DNA of 64,000 nt from Symbiodinium kawagutii (Eukaryota > Sar > Dinophyceae > Suessiales > Symbiodiniaceae): positions 198,511-262,510 of the forward strand of contig VSDK01015799.1 of the NCBI GenBank assembly GCA_009767595.1. The letters are read 5' to 3'. Made by a program: the position numbers and the translations under genes. The notes below the pieces were generated by a model, which worked only from the letters and a program-made list of their open reading frames with translations, had not been told where the DNA came from and ran no database searches. Of this stretch, positions 51,531-59,249 are shown in pieces. The first letter of the stretch is position 1, and the number at the start of each line of letters is the position of its first letter.

Positions 51531-52239
51531 CAAACTGACCATTCCCAAGCTTTGCAAATGATGTAAATATTCAACAGGAGGAATATGTTGCATCTCCAAG
51601 ATGTGGTTATGAAAGTCCACTATATGAGTATTAGCTTTTTACCGATTGTGAATCATTTGTAGGAGATTAACCATTATTTTTTACCCCATTAGTTATCCAA
51701 CATTGGTTTTCATTTCACAGTAGTAGTTATTCTACCTTTACTGGAACTAGACATTAGTTTCTACAAAACAGTCACATATCTTTCATTCACTGAGACTCAC
51801 AAAAATGATCAGAAACCATTGCTGTCCCACTCATTCTCAATCATCAATGCGAACGAACCACTTTCCTGTTGATATTGCTCGCGTGGTCAATTGCTACCGG
51901 GCACAAGTCTTTAACAAGCATTGATCCAACATTAACACCAGTAATAAACCATTTATCAATTATCAACCACTCATGGTAAATAAATACTAAGTATCATCAA
52001 TTATCAAGCACTACTAGTAGCTAACCACTGATGATCAATCAATGGCTTATCAGCCCCCAGCGGCAGGAAAACCTCTCGAACCGCTCCCGGTTCCGCTCAG
52101 TGTCAGCAATTCTTCCAATCTCCTTACCGCTGCTTGCACTTCTACCTGCGCAACGTGGGAAGCGGTCTGTACAGATCAAAGTTGTAGAAGCAAACCAAAG
52201 TATGACTGTCAAGTATCAATGACTATGGATAAGTGGAAA

Positions 52240-52268
52240 TGTATATATATATATATTATTATATATAT
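52240..52268. repeat. (TA)n tract at the 3' border of the retroelement
   Basis: TA-rich tract ending exactly where the 269-bp element repeat begins. A similar AT-rich tract lies at the other end of the element (59250-59280), so the insertion may have gone into a TA microsatellite. Confidence 0.85.
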
Positions 52269-52537
52269 AAAGAGACCCTAACCTCTCTTTTATACCACTT
52301 CGCAGCTATTTGGTCAAAACTGTTAAAAGGGGAAACACACAAAAAGGTACTACATTGGACCCAACATCCTTGTGGGGAGTTGAAGGTGACTCCGGGCCAG
52401 ACCCCAGGAGAAACCAACCAACCCACCTTCCCTGCAAGTGAGTCGAGCCAGACCTCCTGACTACTTGCACCGAGAAAAATTCCAATGTGGTACCTGAAAC
52501 TTGTTAACGAAATTTCGCAGGCAAGCACCATTTTGTC
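52269..52537 (-). repeat. 269-bp direct repeat, outer copy (B2)
   Basis: Identical, as far as I can read, to 52657-52925 (388-bp offset). In element orientation it starts GACAAAATGGTGCTTGCC and ends GGTTAGGGTCTCTTT, and it carries GGTATAAAAGAGAGG near its end. This copy borders the TA tract and so marks the element's 3' end. Open frames within it are shadows of the YR gene tail in other phases. Confidence 0.92.
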
Positions 52538-52656
52538 GAACCTCTTCCTTGCACAGGAGCCAAAGGCTCCCGAGGGGGGGAAGGGCTGGGTGCAAGCCAG
52601 AACACTTCGGGTATAAAAGGTGCCGGTGTGTCTCTTTACCCCCGTGGCGGAGTTAC
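52538..52656 (-). repeat. 119-bp spacer between the two 269-bp repeats
   Basis: A unique segment separates the two direct repeats. In Ngaro/PAT-type elements (A1-body-B1-A2-B2) the segment in this position repeats the element's 5' end. I could not find a copy of it near 59.1-59.3 kb, so either the 5' end is truncated or this family is organised differently. The plus strand contains GGGTATAAAAGG. Confidence 0.75.
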
Positions 52657-52925
52657 AAAGAGACCCTAACCTCTCTTTTATACCACTTCGCAGCTATTTG
52701 GTCAAAACTGTTAAAAGGGGAAACACACAAAAAGGTACTACATTGGACCCAACATCCTTGTGGGGAGTTGAAGGTGACTCCGGGCCAGACCCCAGGAGAA
52801 ACCAACCAACCCACCTTCCCTGCAAGTGAGTCGAGCCAGACCTCCTGACTACTTGCACCGAGAAAAATTCCAATGTGGTACCTGAAACTTGTTAACGAAA
52901 TTTCGCAGGCAAGCACCATTTTGTC
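52657..52925 (-). repeat. 269-bp direct repeat, inner copy (B1)
   Basis: Inner copy of the repeat. It overlaps the last 11 codons and stop of the tyrosine recombinase gene (52892-52925), so the gene's 3' end is part of the repeated segment. Confidence 0.92.
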
Positions 52926-53941
52926 CTCTTTCCACGGCCCCCAGTTCTTCCAGCTTTGGATTTAGCTGGAGGCTCAAGTGTGGTGAATGGCTTTCGGACC
53001 GTTTGATAGTAAATGTTGATGAAAGGCTTGAGAACAGGGTCACTGACAGGGAATTGCATCCTGGCCAGCATGGCTAGACCTTCGTTCAAATAGATCCTTG
53101 CGGTTTTTTGGGCAGCCCAACGCCCTTGGACAAGGATCCTATCAAGCGATTCATGCTTTTGAAACCAAAAAGTGGCCCCGCCGCGGCGAAGGCTGTACGG
53201 TCTAAACTCCCATTTATCGAGGTGAAGTTCTTTGAGACATTGGGAAAAAAGAGAACGCCACTTCGTGGCAGTTCCTGTGAGACTGGCGGACGGTGCAGAC
53301 AGTGATTTCCATTGTTTGACAATGATCACTGCTGGTTCAACTCCTAGTACAACGCTTTCGGCAGCTCCTTGTCTCTTACCTCCTTTGGTGAGGCCCAAGC
53401 TTACCAGAACCTGCTTGTCAGCACGTGAACTTGAGAGATGCGAATTGCGGAGAGCTATGATCTCCCCTGAGCGCAACATTGTGTAAAAACCTAGCAGGAG
53501 CGAGGTCGCAAACGCGTGATGGCCTTTAAAAAATCCCCAACCTGCCATGGCATGGACCAAATGCTCAGGCAGTGGCGGTGCTCTGTTTGGAATTTCATTT
53601 ATGGCCCACGTTTTTAAAAGGCGCCACGCTCCCGGTAAACAATGTCTCAAGTTAGGCTGCATATCTTGGAGCCCTGCAACGGTGTCGGATGCAAGTGCTC
53701 GACCTTCTCCGGTGGCCCACAGGTGCTCTAAGTAATCGCACACCAATGGATCCAGGAGATGTTTCTGGTGAGGCAAAGTCAGACCTTCCTTCTTCAAAAA
53801 GGTGAGGAACTTGTCAGTTGCAGCAGTGTACCTCTTGCGGGTGGCTGGCTGTACAGTTAAGCTTCGAAGACTACCTAAGGCTCTCCTCTGTTTGACTCTC
53901 TCTTCTGCTCCTGTTGCTTCAACTATCTTACGCTTAGGCAT
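52892..53941 (-). CDS. Tyrosine recombinase (phage-integrase family) of the retroelement
   Basis: A recombinase expected to integrate a circular DNA copy of the element through a covalent Tyr-DNA intermediate. Counting from the ATG at 53941 the protein has 349 residues. An N-terminal SAM-like helical domain (about 25-130; T-R-K-R-Y-T-A-A-T-D-K-F near 34-45) precedes the catalytic domain. Catalytic signatures are the first Arg in T-M-L-R-S-G-E-I (R157), Lys in L-T-K-G-G-K (about 186), the second box Y-S-L-R-R-G-G-A-T (R253), G-R-W (W275) and the Tyr in A-R-I-Y-L-N-E-G (Y284). All are present, so this gene looks intact. I chose the 53941 ATG because it overlaps the previous gene's stop (ATGCCTAA); an earlier in-frame ATG at 54013 would extend it by 24 residues with unlike sequence. 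The basic tail (G-R-T-G-G-R-G-K-R-T-K) lies in the direct repeat. Confidence 0.88.
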   Translation of the reverse strand: MPKRKIVEATGAEERVKQRRALGSLRSLTVQPATRKRYTAATDKFLTFLKKEGLTLPHQKHLLDPLVCDYLEHLWATGEGRALASDTVAGLQDMQPNLRHCLPGAWRLLKTWAINEIPNRAPPLPEHLVHAMAGWGFFKGHHAFATSLLLGFYTMLRSGEIIALRNSHLSSSRADKQVLVSLGLTKGGKRQGAAESVVLGVEPAVIIVKQWKSLSAPSASLTGTATKWRSLFSQCLKELHLDKWEFRPYSLRRGGATFWFQKHESLDRILVQGRWAAQKTARIYLNEGLAMLARMQFPVSDPVLKPFINIYYQTVRKPFTTLEPPAKSKAGRTGGRGKRTKWCLPAKFR

Positions 53942-55283
53942 GGCGGAACTTTGTTCGCACCCGCCTACCCCATCTGCTCGGGGCATCTGCGGGATTCTGT
54001 TCAGACTGTACATATCCCCAAAAGGGATGGCAACCGGAGACGAGAATGAGAGAGTTTATACGGGAGAGAATCCTACGAAGCTTCCTTGAACTACTTCGGC
54101 CACGGCTCAACGAATGCAAGCACACAAGGCTATCCGTCAAGTGCAAAAAACGTGCACCGACCAAATGCTGATGCTCAACGCGCCAGCGTAGGGTGGTGAG
54201 GATAGACCTCATTTCGAGAGCATTGATATGCTCCGACCTGGATCGCCATTTCCAGCCAGCTATAACGCGCCACTTCCAAAGACGAGCCGGAACTGTCGCG
54301 CGAATGCGGTGGAACTTGAACAGCTGATCCTGTGGTGTCGTGAGCATCACATCTTCACCTTTTACTGAAATAAGGTTACCCAACTTGTTGGCCAGTTCCG
54401 GGGATGCATCTTGAGCTTGACGAGGCAACGGATTCAATGGCAAGCGAAACAGCTTGCCCTGCAAGCTACCAGAGCTCAACGGTGAAAACCGGTCCATGAC
54501 TTCTTGCGGAGACAGTGCACGAATCAAACCTAAGCGACTCATGAGCTGCTGTAAAAGAAAGCTCACGACGGGCACCGACCAAGAATTGCCGATCAAGGTG
54601 AGGCGAATGTCCATGCACTCCTGAGAAGTCCTTTTGGATTTTGGTGAACAATGTTGAGTGTAGTTCACCGGGAACCCCATCATGGATTCACGCTCGGCAA
54701 TGTCCACGATACGAAGATCTCCCCGGCGGTTTTGCACACAGTGCTGCTGCTTGTATTGGTATGGTGGAAATCTGTGCAGGTCGTCACTCCATCGTTGTAA
54801 TTCAGACAAAGTGCAGTGCTTAATGCCAGCAGGCTTGCGCCCCGGCACAGCACTGGGACGAGCAGTAGTGAAGGTTGGGAAAGGATTGGTCAAATCCACT
54901 TTGTGCCAACCAGTGCGGACCACTTCTGCCAGAGGTTGCTCAGCAGCAAACTGAACTTGGACCACACCACTATCCTTCCGCTCAAGTGAAGTGAAGGCAT
55001 CAGCCACCAGTTCCCAATCTATCCAATACAAGCGTGGCCTGTGACACCAAGTGGCACATGCTGCGTCACATAGAAAAGGAGCTTCACCGTACGAGGCTGT
55101 CATGGTGTCTCTGTCGCAATCATCCATGGAAGCCACTGACTCCATCAAGGTGTAGCTTGGACACCAAGTAAAAGTTTGCTTGACCCAGGTTCGGACAGTA
55201 CCCACATAGGAAAACAGTGACGATCGTGCATCTTTCAGAGCGCCTCGCCGGTCAGCATTTAAACCAGAGACACCCTGCTCCAA
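53934..55283 (-). CDS. Methyltransferase C-terminal half plus RNase H (pol, continued after deletion)
   Basis: Continuation of the pol frame beyond the deletion at about 55275. Residues 4-250 are the rest of the DNMT3-like domain: a G-V-S-G-L-N-A-D-R-R-G segment just after the lost Pro-Cys loop, M-E-S-V-A-S-M (47-53, the ENV motif with Ser for Asn), H-R-P-R-L-Y-W (81-87, motif VIII), E-R-E-S-M-M-G-F-P (197-205, motif IX) and L-I-G-N-S-W-S-V-P-V-V (230-240, motif X). Residues 340-440 supply the rest of RNase H: catalytic Glu in H-I-N-A-L-E-M (357), Asp in L-T-D-S (384) and Asp in Q-N-P-A-D-A-P-S-R-W (433). The first RNase H Asp is upstream, before the methyltransferase. The listed start (codon GAG-flanked ATG at 55283) is an accident of the deletion. 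The frame ends TAA at 53934, overlapping the recombinase ATG by 8 nt. Confidence 0.85.
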   Translation of the reverse strand: MEQGVSGLNADRRGALKDARSSLFSYVGTVRTWVKQTFTWCPSYTLMESVASMDDCDRDTMTASYGEAPFLCDAACATWCHRPRLYWIDWELVADAFTSLERKDSGVVQVQFAAEQPLAEVVRTGWHKVDLTNPFPTFTTARPSAVPGRKPAGIKHCTLSELQRWSDDLHRFPPYQYKQQHCVQNRRGDLRIVDIAERESMMGFPVNYTQHCSPKSKRTSQECMDIRLTLIGNSWSVPVVSFLLQQLMSRLGLIRALSPQEVMDRFSPLSSGSLQGKLFRLPLNPLPRQAQDASPELANKLGNLISVKGEDVMLTTPQDQLFKFHRIRATVPARLWKWRVIAGWKWRSRSEHINALEMRSILTTLRWRVEHQHLVGARFLHLTDSLVCLHSLSRGRSSSRKLRRILSRINSLILVSGCHPFWGYVQSEQNPADAPSRWGRRVRTKFRHA

Positions 55284-57120
55284 TGATGACTAAACAACAT
55301 TGAGAGAACTGACGTGCCCAGTGCTGTACATCTGAAAGCTGTAGCTGGGTGATATCCGGATAGTGCAAGACCCCAGGAAAATGCGAAGCAACTACCCTTT
55401 GGGCCGAAGCTTCCTTTTCTACCGAAACATAGCCTAGCACGGGAACACCTAGCACTTCCAGTGCAACTCTGAGTGCACCGATCCCATCAAAGAGCCCAAT
55501 GCACACAACGCCTGGTTCATCGGGACATGAAGGGTCTTCTCCTCTCAAAGTACCTGTGGCCACCGCTGCTCCTAAGCTGGTAGTGCTCATGCTGCAACAA
55601 ATACCACCACCTGAAGTAGAGGCATCACTGCAAGTCACTTGGGGATGCATTGGCAGACGAAAGTCCATCCTGGCAAGAGGGAGCAATCCCAACACGCGGG
55701 TAACTTCCAGCCGACAATCGGGAGGGGAAAGACGCGAGTGAGGTCCAGCTGTGTTGTAGCTCTCCACATGAGTCCACACTCTGTTCAAGCTACCAAGAAG
55801 GGGACGGCGAAACATGGTCATGTAGACTAGGCCACCGCTCACCACTTGCCATTGTTTCTGAGTGGCACGATGGCTGTCGACCAAGTGAAGGGCCATGGTG
55901 AAGTACTTGGCAATCTTGCTCTCACGGGGATAGGCTATGCCTTCAGTGCCGTTCACGGTGGCCCCTTGCATTTCCGCTAGTGCAGCCCTCTGCACCGACT
56001 TCTTGGTATTTCTGGGGATGTCCCACACCTCATATTGATTCCGAAGAGCCAGCACTGCCGGCGAAGTGGTGCCCTCCAAGTTCACCAGGTTGGTCTGCTC
56101 TACCTTTTCTAGCAGGTCGTAGTTATCCAAGTAGACACGCCACTGTGGATTTGCAACGGTGAACGCTTTGTCTTTGCGGACTTCACTCCCCGGCTGATTA
56201 ACAGTTGGGTCTTGTCCACGGCTTGCAATGACCAGGTTCCTATGCACGTGTTGTGCTATGGACACGGAGTTGAGGTACCCCATAGGGAGCACCTTGGACG
56301 TCAAGAAAACTTTCCTACCTACCAACTCGGGTGGTAGCACCCGATCCGAAACTGGTTTGTTGAAGGCAAGAAACTTCCGCCATGAAGGTGGGACCTTCAT
56401 GGTGTAGAAGAAGCATTTCACGTCCTCCGAACTCACTAACAAGCACTCAGTAGGTTGCAGGAAAAAAGGGGTCATCATAGACAAAGCCGGTAGGGTCTGT
56501 ACATCACCACTAACAGGGTAGCTAATCTGATTGAAAGGAATCAGATTCATGATGAGGCGGTAGATCTCAGTGCCATCGGCACCGAACTCATCCTTCGTGA
56601 CCCCAAATAGGCCATTGAGGAGAGGCTGACCATGTACCACAAAGATGTCATCAAGCTCAATGAAATCGCAAAGACCTCTTGTGACCAAGCCTTGGCAAAC
56701 CTCGTCCCACTGATCATCCTCAACCATGACCCTTGGGCATTTGATGGTTCCCCACTCACCAGCCGGTCTCAGATACTCATCGATGTTCTCGACAAAGGCC
56801 TTGCAACCATAGCTACACACCTCACTAAGGTCAACCGTGCCTACATCACGAGGAAGAGCAGGTTCAATATTGCCCCAACAGAACCAGCGAGCTACCCGAA
56901 CTTCATCTCCTTTATAATCAATGGACTTGACCTGAAAGAAATCCCGCCAGTCAAAGGCTTCGACCTGAACGCTCATAGAGCTAAAGCTCCGCACGTGTCG
57001 AATCAAGTGCTCAAGGCATGCCGCCTGTGCACCGCCAGGAGCTCCATCATGATGAAGTTGTTCACCCCAAAGTGAGTTGAGACTAAGGCACACACACACA
57101 AAAGCCAGGTAAGTTCCGAC
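55252..57120 (-). CDS. Reverse transcriptase, RNase H first strand, methyltransferase N-terminal half (pol)
   Basis: Numbered from 57099. Reverse transcriptase boxes: Y-R-L-I-M-N-L-I-P-F-N (180-190), motif A S-S-E-D-V-K-C-F-F-Y (Asp 226), motif B L-P-M-G-Y-L-N-S (271-278) and motif C V-Y-L-D-N-Y-D (YLDN at 323-326, Asn in place of the second Asp). A connection region ends in R-R-P-L-L-G-S-L-N-R-V-W. Then V-T-C-S-D-A-S-T-S-G-G-G-I (489-501) is the first RNase H strand with catalytic Asp 492. From about 530 the frame enters the methyltransferase: motif I G-L-F-D-G-I-G-A-L-R-V-A-L (535-547), the acidic residue of motif II in S-V-E-K-E-A (559-564) and P-D-I (581-583). It breaks at V-I-I-G-A-G where the Pro-Cys loop should follow. 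The frame opens just after a TGA at 57121, and the listed first codon is GTG. The upstream pol sequence seems to continue in another phase across a GT run (57091-57100). Confidence 0.87.
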   Translation of the reverse strand, partial: VGTYLAFVCVCLSLNSLWGEQLHHDGAPGGAQAACLEHLIRHVRSFSSMSVQVEAFDWRDFFQVKSIDYKGDEVRVARWFCWGNIEPALPRDVGTVDLSEVCSYGCKAFVENIDEYLRPAGEWGTIKCPRVMVEDDQWDEVCQGLVTRGLCDFIELDDIFVVHGQPLLNGLFGVTKDEFGADGTEIYRLIMNLIPFNQISYPVSGDVQTLPALSMMTPFFLQPTECLLVSSEDVKCFFYTMKVPPSWRKFLAFNKPVSDRVLPPELVGRKVFLTSKVLPMGYLNSVSIAQHVHRNLVIASRGQDPTVNQPGSEVRKDKAFTVANPQWRVYLDNYDLLEKVEQTNLVNLEGTTSPAVLALRNQYEVWDIPRNTKKSVQRAALAEMQGATVNGTEGIAYPRESKIAKYFTMALHLVDSHRATQKQWQVVSGGLVYMTMFRRPLLGSLNRVWTHVESYNTAGPHSRLSPPDCRLEVTRVLGLLPLARMDFRLPMHPQVTCSDASTSGGGICCSMSTTSLGAAVATGTLRGEDPSCPDEPGVVCIGLFDGIGALRVALEVLGVPVLGYVSVEKEASAQRVVASHFPGVLHYPDITQLQLSDVQHWARQFSQCCLVIIGAGCLWFKC

Positions 57121-57353
57121 TCACACAACGTGGGGGCAAACTCCATGAGAACACTCCTAGAAGTGGGAAGGGGGAAAATAGCCACTTTTTCCGTCCTAAC
57201 CCTGGGCTTGCTGCGAAGTGGAAGTACCTCTAGGAGCCTATGGAGTAAAAACCCACCACAATCCACCAAGTTCTTCCCAACCATGCGGTCCGGCGCAAAA
57301 ACTTTTTCACTGGCGAACGAAGGTGCGTGCGATCCACTGCTGCCCCTCACCAT
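57095..57353 (-). CDS. Probable N-terminal part of pol, in a different phase
   Basis: After the gag-like frame ends at 57530, the minus-strand phase ending at 57003 has a plausible protein sequence. It contains an ATG at 57353 (M-V-R-G-S-S-G-S-H-A-P) and P-L-P-T-S-R-S-V-L-M-E-F just before the GT run. Losing one base in the GTGTGTGTG at 57091-57100 would carry this phase directly into the reverse transcriptase frame. I infer either a one-base slip in this copy or a read-through junction. Upstream of 57530 this same phase is only a shadow of the gag-like gene. Confidence 0.45.
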
Positions 57354-57529
57354 GACCGAGCTGTACCACTCCGCCGAAGAAAGTGAGTTGGCACCATGGC
57401 CAGAAGAATCCGGCGGCGCCACTGTACCCAGCAGGCTTGCTGACTCTTCTTTGCTGCCATCCTTGGAGAACTCGGCTGAAAGCGCCACCACAGGAGCAGG
57501 TGCTCCCGACTTTTCATCATCTTCGTCTT

Positions 57530-58990
57530 CTAGCCATCCTTCTTCTGTGGCTCTCCTTTTCCTTGTCCCTTTGTGCCCTTCTTCTGCTGTCCCTTTCCTT
57601 TGCTTTGATCGTCTCTTCCGTCGTTCTTGCTCTTCCCATAGCCTGTGTTGGTCTTCCTGCCGTCCTGGAACGATGAGAGGTACCGCACCCGGGTCTCCGC
57701 CTGAACATCTCTTCGTGCTGCTCCCAACTCTTCCATCCCAGTCAGCGTCGCCTGCTCCGAGGGAAGGACTTCGAGGCGTTGAGAGACACTCCAGTGAGTG
57801 CCACTCAGACTGCTTTCTATCGACTTGAGGCGTTGCCCCAAGCAGTCGATTGCCGAAGCAACCCTGCCTTTCAACAGCAGGTCTATTGTCGTCGACAACG
57901 TATGTAGTTCTCGAAGTGCGGGTCCCTGAGTGCGTTTGACGAGGTGTTGCTTGAAATATAGGAGAGCAACCGGACGCAATGCGCCCGGTGCATCTTCTTC
58001 CCCCAATTCCTGTAGCAACGACCGGCGCATTTGGGTCAACGCCGATGCCCCCAGTGCACCTGGGAACTGTTCGAACACTCTCCTGACTTTGGACGCCTGG
58101 CTGAATATGGTCTCCTCGTCCTGGGCGATCATCTCGAGGCTGCCCTGACTGGAGCTGCTGTCGCTCCCACTCGAAGAGCTGGACTTCTTGCTCTTGCTCT
58201 TCTTGGCCAGGTGCTGCTGTGCCTTCCTGGACACACGACGCCGCACCCGTTCCTGGGGGTCCAGTCCAGTGCCTGCGAACAGCACCGATGCCTCCTTGGT
58301 TCCTGCCAGCCTCGACTTGCTTCCATCCACTGGCACTGAATCCTTCCTCTCGTCTTCCACTCCTTTTCCCTCTTTCTTCTTCTTCTCTTTCTTTTTCTCT
58401 TTCTTTGACTTTGCTTTCGTTGTCGGCTCTTCCTCCACGGCATCCCGCGGAGCTGCTGCTGGTCCAAGCTCCACAGCTCGGCTCCTTAGATTCCCTAATT
58501 CGTCGTGGGCTCCGGCCGGAATGGCATCCAGCAGGTTGCTCATCCATCCATCCTCCTGGTGAAGTTCCTTGCCGATCCTCCCACGGGTGGCGTGGGCTAT
58601 GTCCTCGTTGACGATCTCGTGAGCACAGCCGGGGGGACACCTCATCACCCTCAGCATCTTCTTGTCCACACCTGACAGGTAACGGAGGAGCTGGTCGTTG
58701 GTCGTACCGGTGCACTCCAACTCTATGAAGGTGTGAGGGGGCTCGAGGCGGATACCCCTCACTTGACCGGCGATCTTGGCCTCCTTGTGGTAGTACTCCC
58801 CCACTGTGACGACCAGCCGTCCTGGCTGACCCAACTCCTCCAAGCTCACGTCCTTGAAGGAGACTTCTTCTCCAGCGGCCATCTTCAAGTCTCCAGGAGC
58901 TGGATAGCTCCCGCCTCCCAAATGCCCTGCTGGTCTCCTCGGTGCGGCTGCTGGTCTCCTCGCCCTCATCCTTGGAGCTGCTTTGGCCAT
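57530..58990 (-). CDS. Gag-like ORF1 of the retroelement
   Basis: First ORF of the element. The frame opens at 59029 after a TAA, where the first codon is GTG. The first ATG is at 58990 (M-A-K-A-A-P-R-M), giving 486 residues. Visible parts, counted from 59029: a basic Ala/Pro/Arg start; a compact, probably folded segment at about 55-140 (K-D-V-S-L-E-E-L-G-Q-P-G-R-L-V-V and R-C-P-P-G-C-A-H-E); a Lys/Glu-rich coiled stretch (about 204-222); a Ser-rich stretch (283-297); a helical segment 350-410 with L-L-L-K-G-R-V-A-S-A-I-D-C-L-G-Q-R-L-K; and a Gly/Lys/Gln-rich basic tail. There is no CCHC knuckle. Position, basic low-complexity tails and a helical core suggest a nucleic-acid-binding structural protein, but that is inference. 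A 695-codon open frame in another phase (57003-59090) covers the same DNA and has shadow composition. Confidence 0.7.
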   Translation of the reverse strand: MAKAAPRMRARRPAAAPRRPAGHLGGGSYPAPGDLKMAAGEEVSFKDVSLEELGQPGRLVVTVGEYYHKEAKIAGQVRGIRLEPPHTFIELECTGTTNDQLLRYLSGVDKKMLRVMRCPPGCAHEIVNEDIAHATRGRIGKELHQEDGWMSNLLDAIPAGAHDELGNLRSRAVELGPAAAPRDAVEEEPTTKAKSKKEKKKEKKKKEGKGVEDERKDSVPVDGSKSRLAGTKEASVLFAGTGLDPQERVRRRVSRKAQQHLAKKSKSKKSSSSSGSDSSSSQGSLEMIAQDEETIFSQASKVRRVFEQFPGALGASALTQMRRSLLQELGEEDAPGALRPVALLYFKQHLVKRTQGPALRELHTLSTTIDLLLKGRVASAIDCLGQRLKSIESSLSGTHWSVSQRLEVLPSEQATLTGMEELGAARRDVQAETRVRYLSSFQDGRKTNTGYGKSKNDGRDDQSKGKGQQKKGTKGQGKGEPQKKDG

Positions 58991-59104
58991 ACCCTTGGCC
59001 TTGGCGGCAGCTTTCGCCTTTGCTTTCACTTATTCTCTGTTCCTTTGGTTCAGGGCTTTGCTCCGCAACCAGGGATTTGCATTGTGACATACAAAGTTGT
59101 CACT

Positions 59105-59247
59105 ATGACCAATACACTGACATAGCTCCTTGCTATGGCATCTGCATTGGCATGATGACCTAGCTACTTGCTATGGCGCCCGCATTGGCACGATGACCTA
59201 GCTACTTGCTATGGTGCCCGCATTGGCAAAATGATCTAACTACTTGA
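59105..59247 (-). repeat. 38-bp tandem repeats at the 5' end of the retroelement
   Basis: About 3.5 copies of a 38-bp unit, with the marker GCTACTTGCTATGG at 59125 (one change), 59163, 59201 and decayed at 59239. On the coding strand each unit reads CCATAGCAAGTAGCTAGGTC. They lie 100-250 bp upstream of the gag-like ORF, where promoter repeats are expected, but no promoter motif is demonstrated. Confidence 0.85.
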
Positions 59248-59249
59248 AA

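Larger units (their letters stand above)
49567..52230. other. Intergenic DNA up to the retroelement
   Basis: No supported gene. It contains three foldback elements (50180, 51030, 51430) and ordinary repeat words. An AT microsatellite (52240-52268) abuts the 3' end of the retroelement. Confidence 0.5.

Noticed and set aside
52610-52625. TATAAAAG motif as a promoter
   Set aside because: Classical TATA boxes are not typical of dinoflagellate promoters, and the motif occurs on both strands in the repeats. No other support.
52269-52919. 88-90-codon minus-strand frames present twice
   Set aside because: They lie in the 269-bp direct repeats in a phase different from the recombinase tail, and are duplicated only because the repeat is.
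57130-57828. Plus-strand open frames opposite the retroelement (also 58188-58611 and 56632-57075)
   Set aside because: Shadows of the minus-strand coding sequence. Ser/Pro/Leu-rich with no motifs.
57003-59090. 695-codon open frame on the minus strand over the gag-like region
   Set aside because: Its composition (Arg/Gly/Ser/Glu runs) is that of a GC-rich shadow frame. The 499-codon phase has the folded-looking segments. Only its last part (about 57353-57095) is kept as possible pol.
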